NCBI RefSeq assembly: GCF_016859285.1
Contig: NC_053400.1
Coordinates: 28,532,001 to 28,596,000, forward strand
Direction: 5' to 3'
DNA: 64,000 nt
Source of the DNA: Xiphias gladius
Taxonomy: Eukaryota > Chordata > Actinopteri > Istiophoriformes > Xiphiidae
The notes under the pieces were generated by a model. It saw nothing but the letters and a program-made list of their open reading frames with translations. It did no database searches and was not told the origin of the DNA. This document shows positions 1 to 26,941 of the stretch, one piece after another (the stretch's first letter is position 1; every line of letters begins with the position of its first letter). Both the position numbers and the translations under genes were made by a program.

Positions 1-1454
1 ATTTTTTCCAAAATGCTTGGAGCAATCATCCATTTCTCATATTTCTTTCTATTTGCCAAATGAGGGTGTGGATAAACATGCCTGTATCTGTGGGAGAGAA
101 CAGCAATAGAAAGTCGTATTAAAAGAGGTCTAACATGTAGGTGACGTTTGTTATTGTTGGCCATTTGATGTTGACGTGATTTCACTTTTGGTTTGCACGA
201 CCCGCAAATTATTTGTTAGTTTACAGCAACACCTATTAAAGGGGGTCCACGGGGAAACTTAATCTAGATTTCAAAGGAATAAATGAGTTTTTCCCTGGCA
301 TACGTTTTTTTGTTAGACACTGCATTCCTCGACCTTGCATCTACCAGAAACACTTCCATCTCCAGTTACCGGCAAATCAAGATCACTAAGGCAAATCCCT
401 TTTTCGTGTAAACATCTGGGATTTAACCTGCTTTGATCTCTTGGCCAGATGGACAACAAAGCTGAATCCAGTTTGGCTTTGATGAAGAACTCCCTCTCAT
501 TGACTTGGCCTCACCTCTGCAGAGAGAAAATCAGGAAAACATTCGAGAGGGGCTGTGATTTGGACCGAATGCAGGTTTTCGAAGGGGTACAAAGCTTTGA
601 CCAGGACCAAATCTGTTTTTTATTCAAGAGGTGGTGTATATCTGTCTGCGTAGGAGTGATAAGCTGCAATCTGATAGGGATATGGGATTGAATCATTGGG
701 GGAAAAGAAAAAACAAAACATGAATATATTCCCTGCTGTTCTGTAATTTAAACAGAACTTCGTCATATTACACCTAAACTAAAGTATTATTTAGATTTTA
801 AGATTAGAATGATGTTGAAGCAGAATAATTTGACTTTAAGGCGAGACAGTCTAAAAAAATCTTTCACCAATGATCTGGATCAAACCTCAAAACACCTTTA
901 AAAAAAACATTACTTCAAAGAGAAATCTACATAATGAACACAGAAGTGTGTGGTTTGAAAGTCCCTATAATACTCCCTTAATAACATTTTGATTTCAAAT
1001 ATACTCTGGCAAGCCATCAAAACAAGAAATCTCTAGATGTCACATCTGGCTCTAAGAATTTAAAATAGGATTTTTTTTCATGGTTTTATAAACCAAACAA
1101 TTGAGTGATTCATCAAGAAAATACTGGGTAGATGAATCTATCACGAAAAACAATCATTAGTTGCAGTCCTACTCTGGAGGTCTTGAACCGTTGCTATTCG
1201 ATGATGCTACTAAAGTATATAGTCTTTACCAATATTGAGAGTGCACCATTTTGGAAGTTAGGGCCGAATTCTCAATAGTAGCAAAGCGTGAAAACTATGT
1301 ATTTTCCAATACAACGAGACCACTAAAATTGGCCAGGCCAATATTAGCTTATGCAAATGTATTGGTATCGGTGTATATGTTGGCTAATAAGGTAGAAGAA
1401 ATTGCAGTATAGAAATGCAAAACTAGACAGGGCACTGTTAAGTCCATTTTTCAA

Positions 1455-1545
1455 CTGTAAAATGATGATAATAAACGTTATTTACATAGCACCTTTCAAA
1501 GCAATTTTACAAAGCGCTTCACAAAGAAAAAGACAATTAAAACAA
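1455..1545. repeat. Fragment of a dispersed fish repeat
   Basis: The segment reads through the phrases 'ttatttacatagcaccttt' and 'acaaagcgcttcacaa', which I recognise as a recurring short repeat in fish genomes. Only a fragment is present and no terminal repeats are visible. The family name is not certain. Confidence 0.45.
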
Positions 1546-2683
1546 ATCCGCATCGTAATTTGCCAAACAAAAATATAGTGAATAAAATATAAATAAAATA
1601 AACAAATAAATCACATGAAAACATAGTGAAATTGGAAAAATAAAACTGATAAAAGTAAAAAAAAGAAAAAGAAAAAAAAAATCTGCAAGCATCAGGTCTT
1701 CAGGCAGGGAGATGATGCAAAATGTCCAGATTAGTATGTATCTTTGTCACAAATATTTAATAAATACAAATCTACGGGATTCTTGTTTGTCAATATTATA
1801 CTTTTCTGTTTAAAAAAACAAAAACAACTATAAGCCGATACATGACTATTGAATTTCTTTAAATTTATTTTGAATTTGAACAATTTCTTTACTTCACATC
1901 TCTAAAAGGAGATTTTAAACGGAACGTCCTATTTAAATTCGTTTAACTTTTTTAAGTTAATGCTTTAGGATACATGAATAATATAGCGCCACCTACAGCT
2001 TTGTCAGCTTCCTCTGTTAGCCACTGTTATGGAAAGTACTAAAATATAGTAAAATTCTATTGCTTGTAAACACTCTTTTATATATACAGGGAACTAAAAT
2101 CTAACACATCCCTTCTACTAATGAGTTCACTGTCCCCTCTGCTCTCAGACGGATGGGATCGATCAGTATTCAGTATTAACAGAAAAATTAAACTTGAATG
2201 AAAGCACCGGCCAGCAGATGAAGCAATTAGGCTCTCAGGGCGAGATGGATGGATGTGGGTTTAATGAAGACAACATGTGGCGGCTTACTGCCCTCGCTGT
2301 GATCTAAGATGGGCGGACTGTAATGAACATTTAGGGAGTCTACAGTAAAAAGGAGAAGAGGATAAATGCTTGAGAGTGAAAAGCTACTCTTTTGTTTGTC
2401 CATAAGAAGAACCTCATATAACTACTTTACATATCAAGCCAATAAATATTGATTTTTAAAGATTATGGCAGTCCTGCAAAAGCGAGTTTATATGATGGGA
2501 CTGGAGTCAGATGGAATTGTGTGGCTGTGATGGTGTCGGGGGTCCAATTCTATGTCCCCTCCTGTGGGCTTTAATTGGTCTCATTGATCACGCTGTTCAG
2601 AAACGCCAATGGACCATGATGTTTCCTCCAGTTAATGTCTCCCTCGGCATCCCACCACGCACCAGATGGAGCCGTCTCAGATC

Positions 2684-2685
<2 letters not shown>

Positions 2686-2715
<30 letters not shown>
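2686..2715 (+). repeat. Poly(T) run of 30 bases
   Basis: This is an uninterrupted run of 30 T in otherwise unique sequence. It may be the tail of a minus-strand retroposed sequence or simple replication slippage. No retroposon body is recognised next to it. Confidence 0.9.
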
Positions 2716-2718
<3 letters not shown>

Positions 2719-2929
2719 GCTCCGGCCTCCTTCCCCGTCCCATCACACCGTATGGCCTGAGATAATGATGATGTGTGACACTGCAGTCAGCCATCACGCT
2801 GCGCCCCTGGGACAACCATAAAACTTTGTTTCAGTCAAACACACACCCCTAACCTGGGGCATCCAATGCTTCTTCCCCATTTTCATATCAGTTTTTGTCA
2901 CGTCCGTTTCTTCAGCAGTCAACTGTGTC

Positions 2930-3293
2930 AAATTTAGATTTTGTATTATTATAGATTACTGTAAACTACTCAGCAGCATATAAAGTACTAGTTAAAATTA
3001 GCCCCACCTTTACCAGCTGCAACATTAAAGCGATGCATACACATAATGTATTACTGTGTATAATCCGGTTTAATCCAGTTAATTTAGTATATATTATTCT
3101 GAAATTGGTCAGTCTGCATAATGAGTATATTCACTTTTGTTACTTTAAGTATATTTTGATGCTAATACTTTTCTACTTTTACTTAAGTAACATTTTGAAT
3201 GCAGGACCTTTACTCGTGACAGTATATTTTTACCCTGTGGTACTGTTACTTCTACGTAAGTAAAAGATCTGACTACATCTTCCACCGCTGAAA
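2930..3293 (+). repeat. Dispersed teleost repeat of the 'acttaagtaa' family
   Basis: The copy runs through 'cagcatataaagta', 'tttacttaagtaac', 'gaatgcaggacctttact' and ends in 'catcttccaccgctg'. The same phrases recur in this window at 22,805-23,045 (inverted), 33,852-34,953 (interrupted) and 56,375-56,587 (inverted). I know this as an abundant non-autonomous DNA-transposon-like repeat of teleosts. This copy lacks the 5' part of the element. Confidence 0.75.
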
Positions 3294-3874
3294 GGGTTTT
3301 GTCCATTTTTGAAAGATCCAGACCCCGAGTAATGGCTTACGTTTGCAGATGAATTTGAATTTGTATGTCTTTTATGGTAAATTTATATTTTTTAAATATT
3401 CCCCCCTCTCAATCTCGTTTCAGACCTTTGGAGCTGATGATGTGGTGTGCACAAGGATCTACGTGCGCGCATAGGAGAGGTCCATGTCCAACAAATAATC
3501 AGTCAGTCAGTCAGTGTCTCAACTGTCAGTGTGAGAAATTTCACAAAAAAAAAATCGGAGATAATCTGTTCTTGATAGTCAATGTTTTGCATCTTCATGA
3601 AAATCCCAATTTCAGCTGCATATTACTGCTTTGTTCCTTTTTATATATAATCTGTCTTGCATTGGAAATTAAATGATCAAAGTATGATTTCTTTTTGTTA
3701 TATTGTTCAACTCATGCTTTAAATCTTGGGATAGCATAAGAGACAAAGGAGGTGGTGGACAAAAGCAGCAGAAGTAGTCCGCACACTAAATATCACAAAT
3801 AACACCTGAAGAACTTGCTGGTCAAAACGTTCCCTCAACATAATTTTCGTGGCAATATTCATTTTGCGTACTTA

Positions 3875-3900
3875 AAATAAATAAATAAATAAATAAATAA
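3875..3900. repeat. (AAAT)n microsatellite
   Basis: Six to seven tandem copies of AAAT/ATAA are read directly in the sequence. Confidence 0.9.
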
Positions 3901-4129
3901 GTGGCCTGTATCATACACTGTGTTCTGCCGGGATCACCAAGTACATTTTAAAACCTCTAAAGACATTTTTAATACCACACAGAATGGAATTTAATACCTT
4001 TTTCACCTAGAAAACCTAGAATTATTTACCAAGTGCGTTAATTTATTGACATCTGTATCACATATTTGTCAGTTCCAGTTTTCCCCAGCAGTATCTAATC
4101 ATAATTCCTGCTAATATCTTTTATCATGG

Positions 4130-4175
4130 CCTGGATAAGCAGCAGAAATTGGATGGATGAATGGATGGATGGATT
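4130..4175 (+). repeat. SINE/LINE-tail-like repeat fragment with ggat microsatellite
   Basis: The phrase 'ctggataagcagcagaaa' followed by (tggatgga)n is the typical 3' end of a common fish retroposon. Only the tail is present. Confidence 0.5.
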
Positions 4176-5879
<1,704 letters not shown>

Positions 5880-6049
5880 TAGTATAAAAATTGTGCTGCA
5901 CCTTCACCTCCAAAAAGGAAAACATTCACAGGCTATACAAGTTTACAGCTGGAAGCCAGATTAAGCTCCAAGTCCGAGTACATACATTTTAACCGAGGTA
6001 ACAGGTACTTAATCTTGCTACCTAAAGAGAAAAGCTGAGGTTGTTTGTT

Positions 6050-6568
6050 TTTATTTCCTGTAAAATGATGAGGTGGTCCTCAAAAAAAACTTAACTAATT
6101 GTTAAGTTGCTAAGTTTTTGCTATGAAATGCTTAAAGGTTTTTTTTTTTTTTTTTAAACTGTTAATTGCTCCAAAAAGAAGATGCAGTAAGGAGTGTTTT
6201 CCCCAAATAGTCATCTCATGTAAAAATCTGCATTTAATTTTATAACGGGATTACTGAGAGAGGTGGGTTTTTCCAGTATAGTGACAGCAACACCTGTCAA
6301 CCAACTATTATTTCACATAAATTGCAGAATTTGCAGTGTAAGCTTGAAAGTTATGACGAAGTTCCAGAATCAGCTCAGACATATTTGTAAAAAGTGGAAA
6401 ATTCACATCCCGTTTGAATCATGGATTGACAACCCAAAAAATTTTGGCAACTGAATCCAGTAATGGCAGGCTGGAGAAATCCACATGAAGCTACTGTGTA
6501 TAAGTCATCACTGGTATTTTGTTGTATAACAACGGTCGCTGCCACAGTTTTTCCTTAGATTAGAGAGA
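6050..6568 (-). other. sin3a: Probable sin3a 3' UTR with poly(A) signals
   Basis: Directly downstream of the sin3a stop codon. On the minus strand there is ATTAAA at 6,233-6,238 and AATAAA at 6,050-6,055, so a 3' UTR of roughly 330-530 bases is plausible. The cleavage site itself cannot be seen. Confidence 0.55.
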
Positions 6569-20641
<14,073 letters not shown>

Positions 20642-20663
20642 TGTATACACATGCTCAAAGGGG
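20642..20663 (-). other. sin3a: sin3a 5' UTR part of first coding exon
   Basis: A clear acceptor ('tcattttag' on the minus strand) ends at 20,664, leaving 22 untranslated bases before the ATG at 20,641. The rest of the 5' UTR must therefore come from an upstream exon near 24,300. Confidence 0.8.
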
Positions 20664-22804
20664 CTAAAATGAATAAAGACAGATGGGGAGTTAACAGGCT
20701 GCAAGGGGTTACTTAGTCTGTTAACTTAAATAAGTTTTCAAGCATTCTTCAAAAGGAATGTCAAAGGTAGACAGTAATACTTTCACCAATCATAATCAAT
20801 GGAAGGAGGTCAGCTCTTTGAAAGTAAAGTACATCAGGTAAGTACTTTTAAAGTGAGGGGTGTAAGCTTCAAAAAAAAAAAAAAAAAAAAAAAACACTTA
20901 GAAATTTCTACTGATGTCCAGTATCACAATGATACACAAAGGTCGGCATGGAGACTCTACGGAGTGTCAGGATGTTGCAGGCTGAACAATTTTTTTTAAC
21001 TGCATATACTGCATTGCAAACTATGTAATGATTATGGCATGAAAGCTTAATAAGCTCAAATGCTTCTAACTGCATTGATACTGTTTTATCTTTTTATAAT
21101 CAATATACAGTATACTCAAATAACAAGAAACAAACACTTGTACAGTGTAATGCAGTCCAACAGCCCTGCAATAAATCCCAAATTTATCAAGTGTATCAGG
21201 TTTTTTTTTGCTGACTAACAGAGGTGTGGATTTGCCTCTATGGTCATTCTGGAAGCAGCAAAGGTGTCTCAGTATAATGCAATCATATAAACTTTGCCAG
21301 AAGTTTCACAGAGGTACTTTTTTGTCCTGATAATAATTTATCACGACAATTGTTGAATATTACAGACTATTTTAATAGTCACGCTCTAACCAGAGGCTCT
21401 AAATAACAGCCTAGATCCTCTTTTTTTAAGTTCTATTTGAAAAAATAGGATTTTTGCATAACTAAGCTCTTAATGTAACACCAAGCTTTTGTCTTATGTT
21501 TCCAAAGTGTAGCAGATGGGAAAAAGCCATAAATTTGAATATTGGTGTTTGACAGTGTTCTGAGAGAACCAACACTGATGTGAAAATTTTCCCACCATGA
21601 CAGGAGCAGTCTGTGTACACAAATATGCTAAACCATTACAGTTTACTTGATAAATGAAGACTGTGGTCACCACAGTGATATTTTGATATTTTCAATCAAT
21701 GCAATTATTTAAAATTCAACTTTAATTTTGCACTATATTTACACTCGGAAAGGCATATTGCTGAAGAAGTGTATCACGACAATTTAAAATATATACACAC
21801 AAACACCAGTAACAAACATCAAGCAAAAAAAAAATAAAAATGTTTTTTAATAAATAAAAAAAAAATAAAAAAAATAAAAATCAGGGAAAAACAAAAGCAA
21901 AAACTAACTTGCTTCATCAACACAAAAGCCTATGAGAAAAGTATTAGACAAAATGCTTGCCCATGACAGTCCCTAAATAGACGTGCTGTCATTGTTCAGC
22001 AGAATGGCTGTGGCTGCGCGTTAGGGACCGTCTTTCAAGTAACAAGTATGGTTACTTCTTAGTTCTGTCATTAAGTCCAATGAAGTTACCAAAGTTATGT
22101 TTTTTAATTTTTGTTTTGTTTTTTTCCCCAATAGATAAGTAAAAATCAATGTTCAATATGAATATCATTGGCCAGATGTAAATAATTGGTGTAGTTCTTC
22201 ATGAAGAACTAATGAATGGAACTAATGTTTAACAGGCACAACTGGTCCATTTCTAAAATCAATTCTTCTAAATGTATCTTATCATATAATTTGGCCCTAA
22301 TGAGGGCCTTGTGTCCAGACATCACAGCTTCCCTCTACTTTTCAGTTTACAAATTAAGACAAGAACTCACAACTCTGACTGGAGAGGACAACTCTGATAT
22401 ATCGGTACATAAGTGCATAGTATATAGGTATAGTTAGTGATACTATAAAATCTCACTGAGTACAAAACACTTTTTTAAATGTTGGCTGTGCATACCAACT
22501 TTGATGCACTCTTTTTTTTTTAATATTCACAATATTTCTGACTGTAAACTTTGTTTATATTTCATTAAATGTTAACAAAAAATATTTAGTTATTATTCAT
22601 GAGGATAAGGGGAAAATATATGAAGATATGATCCACTGCCATCAGCAAAACTGTCATTTGCCATTTTTTCAACTTTATAAAATACATGCACTATGAACTA
22701 AAGCACATTCCTGGTCTCAAAGCCTGTGACATTACCGTTTTTACACTAAAGTCACAGGCATTAGTGAAATTACACTGTAAACACAGTGACAAAAACTGAC
22801 AGCT
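20664..22804. other. First intron of sin3a, AT-rich, no exon seen
   Basis: This is the distal part of the 3.6-kb first intron. It holds a poly(A) run at about 20,871-20,894, A-rich low-complexity sequence at 21,820-21,900, and no recognisable coding exon or full repeat. Confidence 0.6.
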
Positions 22805-23045
22805 CTGAAAAAGACCAGTGGCGGAAGAGGTATTCAGATCCTTTACTTACCACACACCAAAATACTCTATTACAAGTAAACCTCCTGCATTTAAAAATGT
22901 TAGTTAAGTGTGTAAGTATTGTAATTAAAATGTAATTAAAGTATAAAAAGTACTCAATGTAGATAACTGGTCCCAGTGAGTGTTAAACAGTTTATCAGAT
23001 TATTATTATTATTATTATTACTCGTGCATTAATATTTAAACAGCC
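22805..23045 (-). repeat. Dispersed teleost repeat of the 'acttaagtaa' family, inverted
   Basis: Beginning 'cagtggcggaagaggtattc', 'agatcctttacttac' and 'cctcctgcatttaaaaatg', this is the reverse complement of the 3' half of the element at 2,930-3,293. A small (ATT)n array at 22,999-23,022 is part of it. It lies in the first intron of sin3a. Confidence 0.75.
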
Positions 23046-23059
23046 TATAACTCTTGACT

Positions 23060-24560
23060 CCAATTGGATGATGGCATAACTAACAAACGTTTAGGCTCTT
23101 GTCTATGTGGCTCTCAGCACACGCCACACATGAGTATAGAGAAAAGTAATTTATCGACGCTCCCTGAGCGAACGTCATTGCATTTGGTGAGCGGAGAGGA
23201 GACATTGTGCCTCATTGCCCTGCACCACCTATTTCGGAAAACACGGTGGCTGAGCGTACGGTCTTCGCTCGTAGAGATCGTGTCTGTCGCATATCCATCT
23301 TGAAATATTCTTTGCCGAAACGCGAAGCAAACACTTCAGACAGTATAAGACAGCGAAATTAGTCGACTAGCGCTGCAAAAAAAGGGCTAATATTTAGCCG
23401 CCAGCCAACACTTTCCAGGCGTGTAGGCGCTGTCTCTCTCGCTCGCTGTAGCCCTGCCTCATCCCCTCCCCCTCTCTGCCAAACATCGAGCTTAAACGCC
23501 ATCCGTTGGTGAGCCAACCGCTTTCGCTTGTCCGATGGCTGACGCTCGCTTTCGTCCTAGCTCGAAGTTATGTGGCAAGCAAGACAAACTTTACTATCTG
23601 CAGATTAAAGGCTAGTTTGGCAGAAAGAACCAGTGAGTGTGGGTTTGCGTCCGGAGGGTGGCCGCTGTCAGTCCTAAGTAAACGGGACTGAGCCGAGCGC
23701 GTTGGCTAACTGGCGTTAATTAGAAGATGTCGAAGAGAAAACAGCCATGCCTAATCGCAGCTGATAACGCGAAAACACAGTCCGCTGCTTAGTTTTCAAC
23801 ATAAGGGCTACGGTTAAATTAGAACAGTTAAATAAAGTTATATGGCCGGTAATGATTCCGGCTGTGCTGGTTGGTTGGGTAAGGAAGAACACCAGCTAGC
23901 CATTAAGCTAACGCTAGCTTCCACATAACGTTAACGTCGCATTAACGTCAAGTTGTGCGAGAAGTTCGACAGTAAAGACTGAGCTGTCACACAAACGGCT
24001 TCTCCGTCGGTCATGTGTATCTAACAACAACACCGAGCCAGGCTGTAAGATGTAACGTAGAAAAAAAGAAACTAACGACAAAAATGCATGTTGTCAGGTC
24101 AGTCTGCTTAGCGTTAGCACGTAAGCTAATTCATGGTCGTCGCTCTTAGCTTGCTAGCTTGACTAACTTACCGAACCTACGAGCTAATGTAACCGCCACC
24201 GGCAACACTCATGTTATTTTGTTAGAAGACGAAAATGCACCAAATGTTAAGTCATCACAGAGAAGCAGCCAGTGTTTACTCACCATCTGGTTTGTTCGGC
24301 AAGGTTATGTAGCAGCTAACTAAATGCTACGTTAGCACAACAACCAACTCCCCCCCCTCCCCATCGGTACAGGGTCTCTCCGGCTAACGAGCTAACACTA
24401 CTTTAACTTACCCCGCAGGACTGCCACCAGCTACAACTTCACACACCAGTGTAACGGAGCCCAAACACTAAGCCGCTACGCGTACATTAACCTGGCGTTG
24501 ACCGAAAAGTGAACTTCTGAGAAGCGGTCGCAAATGGAAATGTCAAAAATGAAATTGACC
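23060..24560 (-). promoter_or_regulatory. sin3a: sin3a promoter region and non-coding first exon(s)
   Basis: The base composition changes sharply to GC-richer sequence with frequent CpG, as in vertebrate housekeeping promoters. On the minus strand good donor sites end exons at 24,412 (GGG|gtaagt), 24,284 (ATG|gtgagt) and 24,172 (TCG|gtaagt). Any of these could splice to the acceptor at 20,664, so alternative first exons are possible. The transcription start and TATA box are not evident. Confidence 0.6.
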
Positions 24561-24834
24561 GTAGTGGCTACGTCGCTAACAACAGTGTATGTATGGAGCG
24601 GTGTTCCTTGAACATAGAGGCGTGTCTACCATGAAGGCGGGCTGGTCTCCTCCCAGTCTGAACTGGGATTGGTCAACTCTCCAGAATGAAAACAAATACA
24701 GTAAAGGCAACGAGCCAGTATCTTTGGTTAAAGGCGCCTGGTTAGTTTATGGTCATACCAGGTGTAGCGTTATCTGCACTCTGTCTGCAACACAGCCTCC
24801 ATGTTACTCGTCTGTTACAGGCATGATTCAGTCT

Positions 24835-24878
24835 AATGTATAGCGGGGGTCAAATCAGCTTGACCCCCGCTATACATT
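24835..24878. repeat. Perfect 19-bp inverted repeat with 6-base loop
   Basis: Arms 24,835-24,853 and 24,860-24,878 are exact reverse complements (aatgtatagcgggggtcaa), separated by 'atcagc'. It lies some 300-400 bases upstream of the presumed sin3a start. No flanking repeat family is recognised around it. Confidence 0.95.
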
Positions 24879-25009
24879 GCGATTTTATCATTTCCCCAGG
24901 GACCCAGAAACCAGCCAGTACTCTTGAGGTGAATTTATATGATTGTCAGAAAATTAATTTTAATAAAAAATGCCATAATTTCATTGGTACCAGCTTCCCA
25001 AATGTGAAT

Positions 25010-25395
25010 ATACACTCAGTTGGCAGTTTATTAGGTACACCAAGTTAAAACAAATGGGGTCTAATACAACAGTCCTGCAATAAACCCTCCCTTCAGGAAG
25101 GTCATAATCAGTTTTTATTGAATTTGTTTTAGAGAGGCATTGATTCAGTTGCATGATAATTTTGGAGGATGTTGTTTGTGGTGCTGTTGATCTGTATTAC
25201 ATTATGTAGAGAGGTGTCACTGTTATTTAACCTGCCCTCAATGTAAGTGACTGGTGATTGATGTAAATGGGGTGGACAAAATAATAGAAACACCTGTAGG
25301 TGTAACGCAATAAATTTCAACAGCACCACTAACTGCAGCCTCAGAAATGACCGTAAAGTTGAATCAACACCTCTCTGAAGTAGTTTTAACATAAA
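25010..25395 (+). repeat. MITE-like element with 'gtttattaggtacacc' terminus
   Basis: It begins 'cactcagttggcagtttatt' and 'aggtacaccaagttaaaac'. The interior is partly palindromic: 'gagaggcattgattcagttg' near 25,133 is matched in inverse by 'gttgaatcaacacctctc' near 25,360. The same element recurs at 17,245-17,530 and 60,641-61,448. The terminus resembles that of Tc1-like elements in fish. Confidence 0.7.
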
Positions 25396-26719
25396 CGGAA
25401 CATTAAAAGCTTCATGAAGCTATAGCAATATCTTTGGGTTTTTTGACTGTTGGTCAGACCAAAAATAAAAATTGTTAAACTTGGGCCTTTTTCACAATGC
25501 AATCCTCTGACACTGATCTAGAGAACTGTCTGTAGCTACTATATTTAAATACTGCAGTGAAATGCTTTTTTAAATATTTTGGAATCTAATTTGTTATCCT
25601 ATGTGAGGCACTTTATAACTTTTTAAAAAGGTCTCTACAATAAACATTATTATAACTAGTAATGGTGTTATTATTCTATCTGTATTATGATCATAATGTC
25701 AATGACTAAATAAAGTGATTTTTTTTTAGCTCTAAAAAACTGGCTCTTTCTCACTACATACCATATTTTTTACATTCTTGAAATAGCGAACTGATCATCA
25801 ACCAGTACAGCTTTGTAGCAACACAGATCAATAAAACATAGAACTAATTTAGCATAAGTGTTTAATAATCTGTTCATATTATACAAACAATTTACTACAG
25901 AAAAAGTATATTTTTTTCTTTTTTAAATTCAAAGTAAAGATAGGTGCGCATCACACTACCATAAGCACAATTCTGCAGTCTCAAACAGGTTTTTTTTAGG
26001 TCTAAGACAAAATGCACAAATTGGATCCAAAGCGTAGCGGGTCAAAGTGTGTGCTTGATTAAATATTTGAGTCATCTTAAATGTTTATAGATTTTCAAAC
26101 ACACAAAAAGTTTTGGTTTGTGATGAGTTAAAACATTTTGAAAGCAGTGAGCTGCAGTAGCGAATAAGTGCTTACAAGGTTAAAAAAAAGGTGTATGAGG
26201 CTATTTATTATCCCCTGCTCAATAGTTATGAACATCCAACAATACATAGTCTGGTTAGCTAGTATGACTGGATTTCATTATTTACCCCTATTATGTTCCT
26301 CTAATATTGTGTGCAAACAAAATGCTGCTTGCATGTGCCCAATATTTGACCCTAATAAATTGCTAGCTAGTAAAATACAAACACAAACTTGTGCAGAATA
26401 ATGACGTCCGGTGCCCTTAAAAAAGTTTTTTTTTGTATGAGAAAATTATTCTTACTTTAAATAAGTATTTTAAGGCATTTTTGCATGTATTTGCTAAATT
26501 GGTCAGTGTCATATCTCTTCATATAACCTAATTCAAAATAAAGCCTCATTTTAGGGAGAATATTTTATTCCGTGAGCCCTTGTCTATGTCACATCCTTTA
26601 GCATCCTCCCATTACTGGTGAGATGAGATACAGTAATATGGATCCTTCAATGTGAGCAGTGCTGCAAATCCTTTTTTTTTTTTTTTTTTTTTTTGACAGT
26701 CATGCAGTGTGCTCTGGCT
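25396..26719. other. Intergenic region between the sin3a promoter and the ZP gene
   Basis: AT-rich, with a few short homopolymers. It is bounded by the sin3a promoter side and the 3' end of the ZP gene. I see no coding exon. A second minus-strand AATAAA at 26,564-26,569 could be an alternative poly(A) signal of the ZP gene. Confidence 0.55.
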
Positions 26720-26725
26720 TTTATT
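26672..26725 (-). other. Poly(A) signal and templated A-run of the ZP gene
   Basis: On the minus strand AATAAA occurs at 26,725-26,720, 134 bases after the stop codon. It is followed 25 bases later by a genomic run of 23 A (26,694-26,672). The spacing equals that of a normal cleavage site and tail. Confidence 0.65.
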
Positions 26726-26858
26726 AGATTCTCTGAAAAAGCCTAGTATTTACGGTGGAAGCATGGGAATTCATGTGTGGGATTAATTCTGTGTTAAATG
26801 ACCCAAACAGGGAAATGCAGTGCTCCACATTCTGACAGATCATCGTCCAGCAGCATGT

Positions 26859-26941
26859 TCAGTGAAGAAAGATGTTTCGAAGAAATATGCAAACAGTTGT
26901 TAGAATCACTCCTGCTACCACGGTTGAGGCCCGTTCTGGAG
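26859..26941 (-). CDS. ZP gene last exon: transmembrane helix
   Basis: A strong acceptor (ctctgctcttgcag) precedes this 83-base exon. In the phase set by the donor at 27,462 it encodes PERASTVVAGVILTTVCIFL then RNIFLH and a TGA stop. The hydrophobic stretch is a single membrane helix or, less likely, a GPI-signal tail. Skipping the splice gives an early stop at 27,418 and a form without it. Confidence 0.8.

Larger units (their letters stand above)
1..2929. other. Left intergenic region, no gene seen
   Basis: I see no exon with plausible splice sites and protein similarity here. The stretch is AT-rich, with a short dispersed-repeat fragment near 1,455. Two blocks of more balanced, non-repetitive sequence lie at about 2,150-2,340 and 2,500-2,860; they read like conserved non-coding DNA, but this cannot be shown from one sequence. 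Confidence 0.6.

Noticed and set aside
20642-20704. Upstream in-frame ATG extending the sin3a start
   Set aside because: A clear splice acceptor at 20,665-20,664 puts that ATG in the intron; the MKRR start matches the family.
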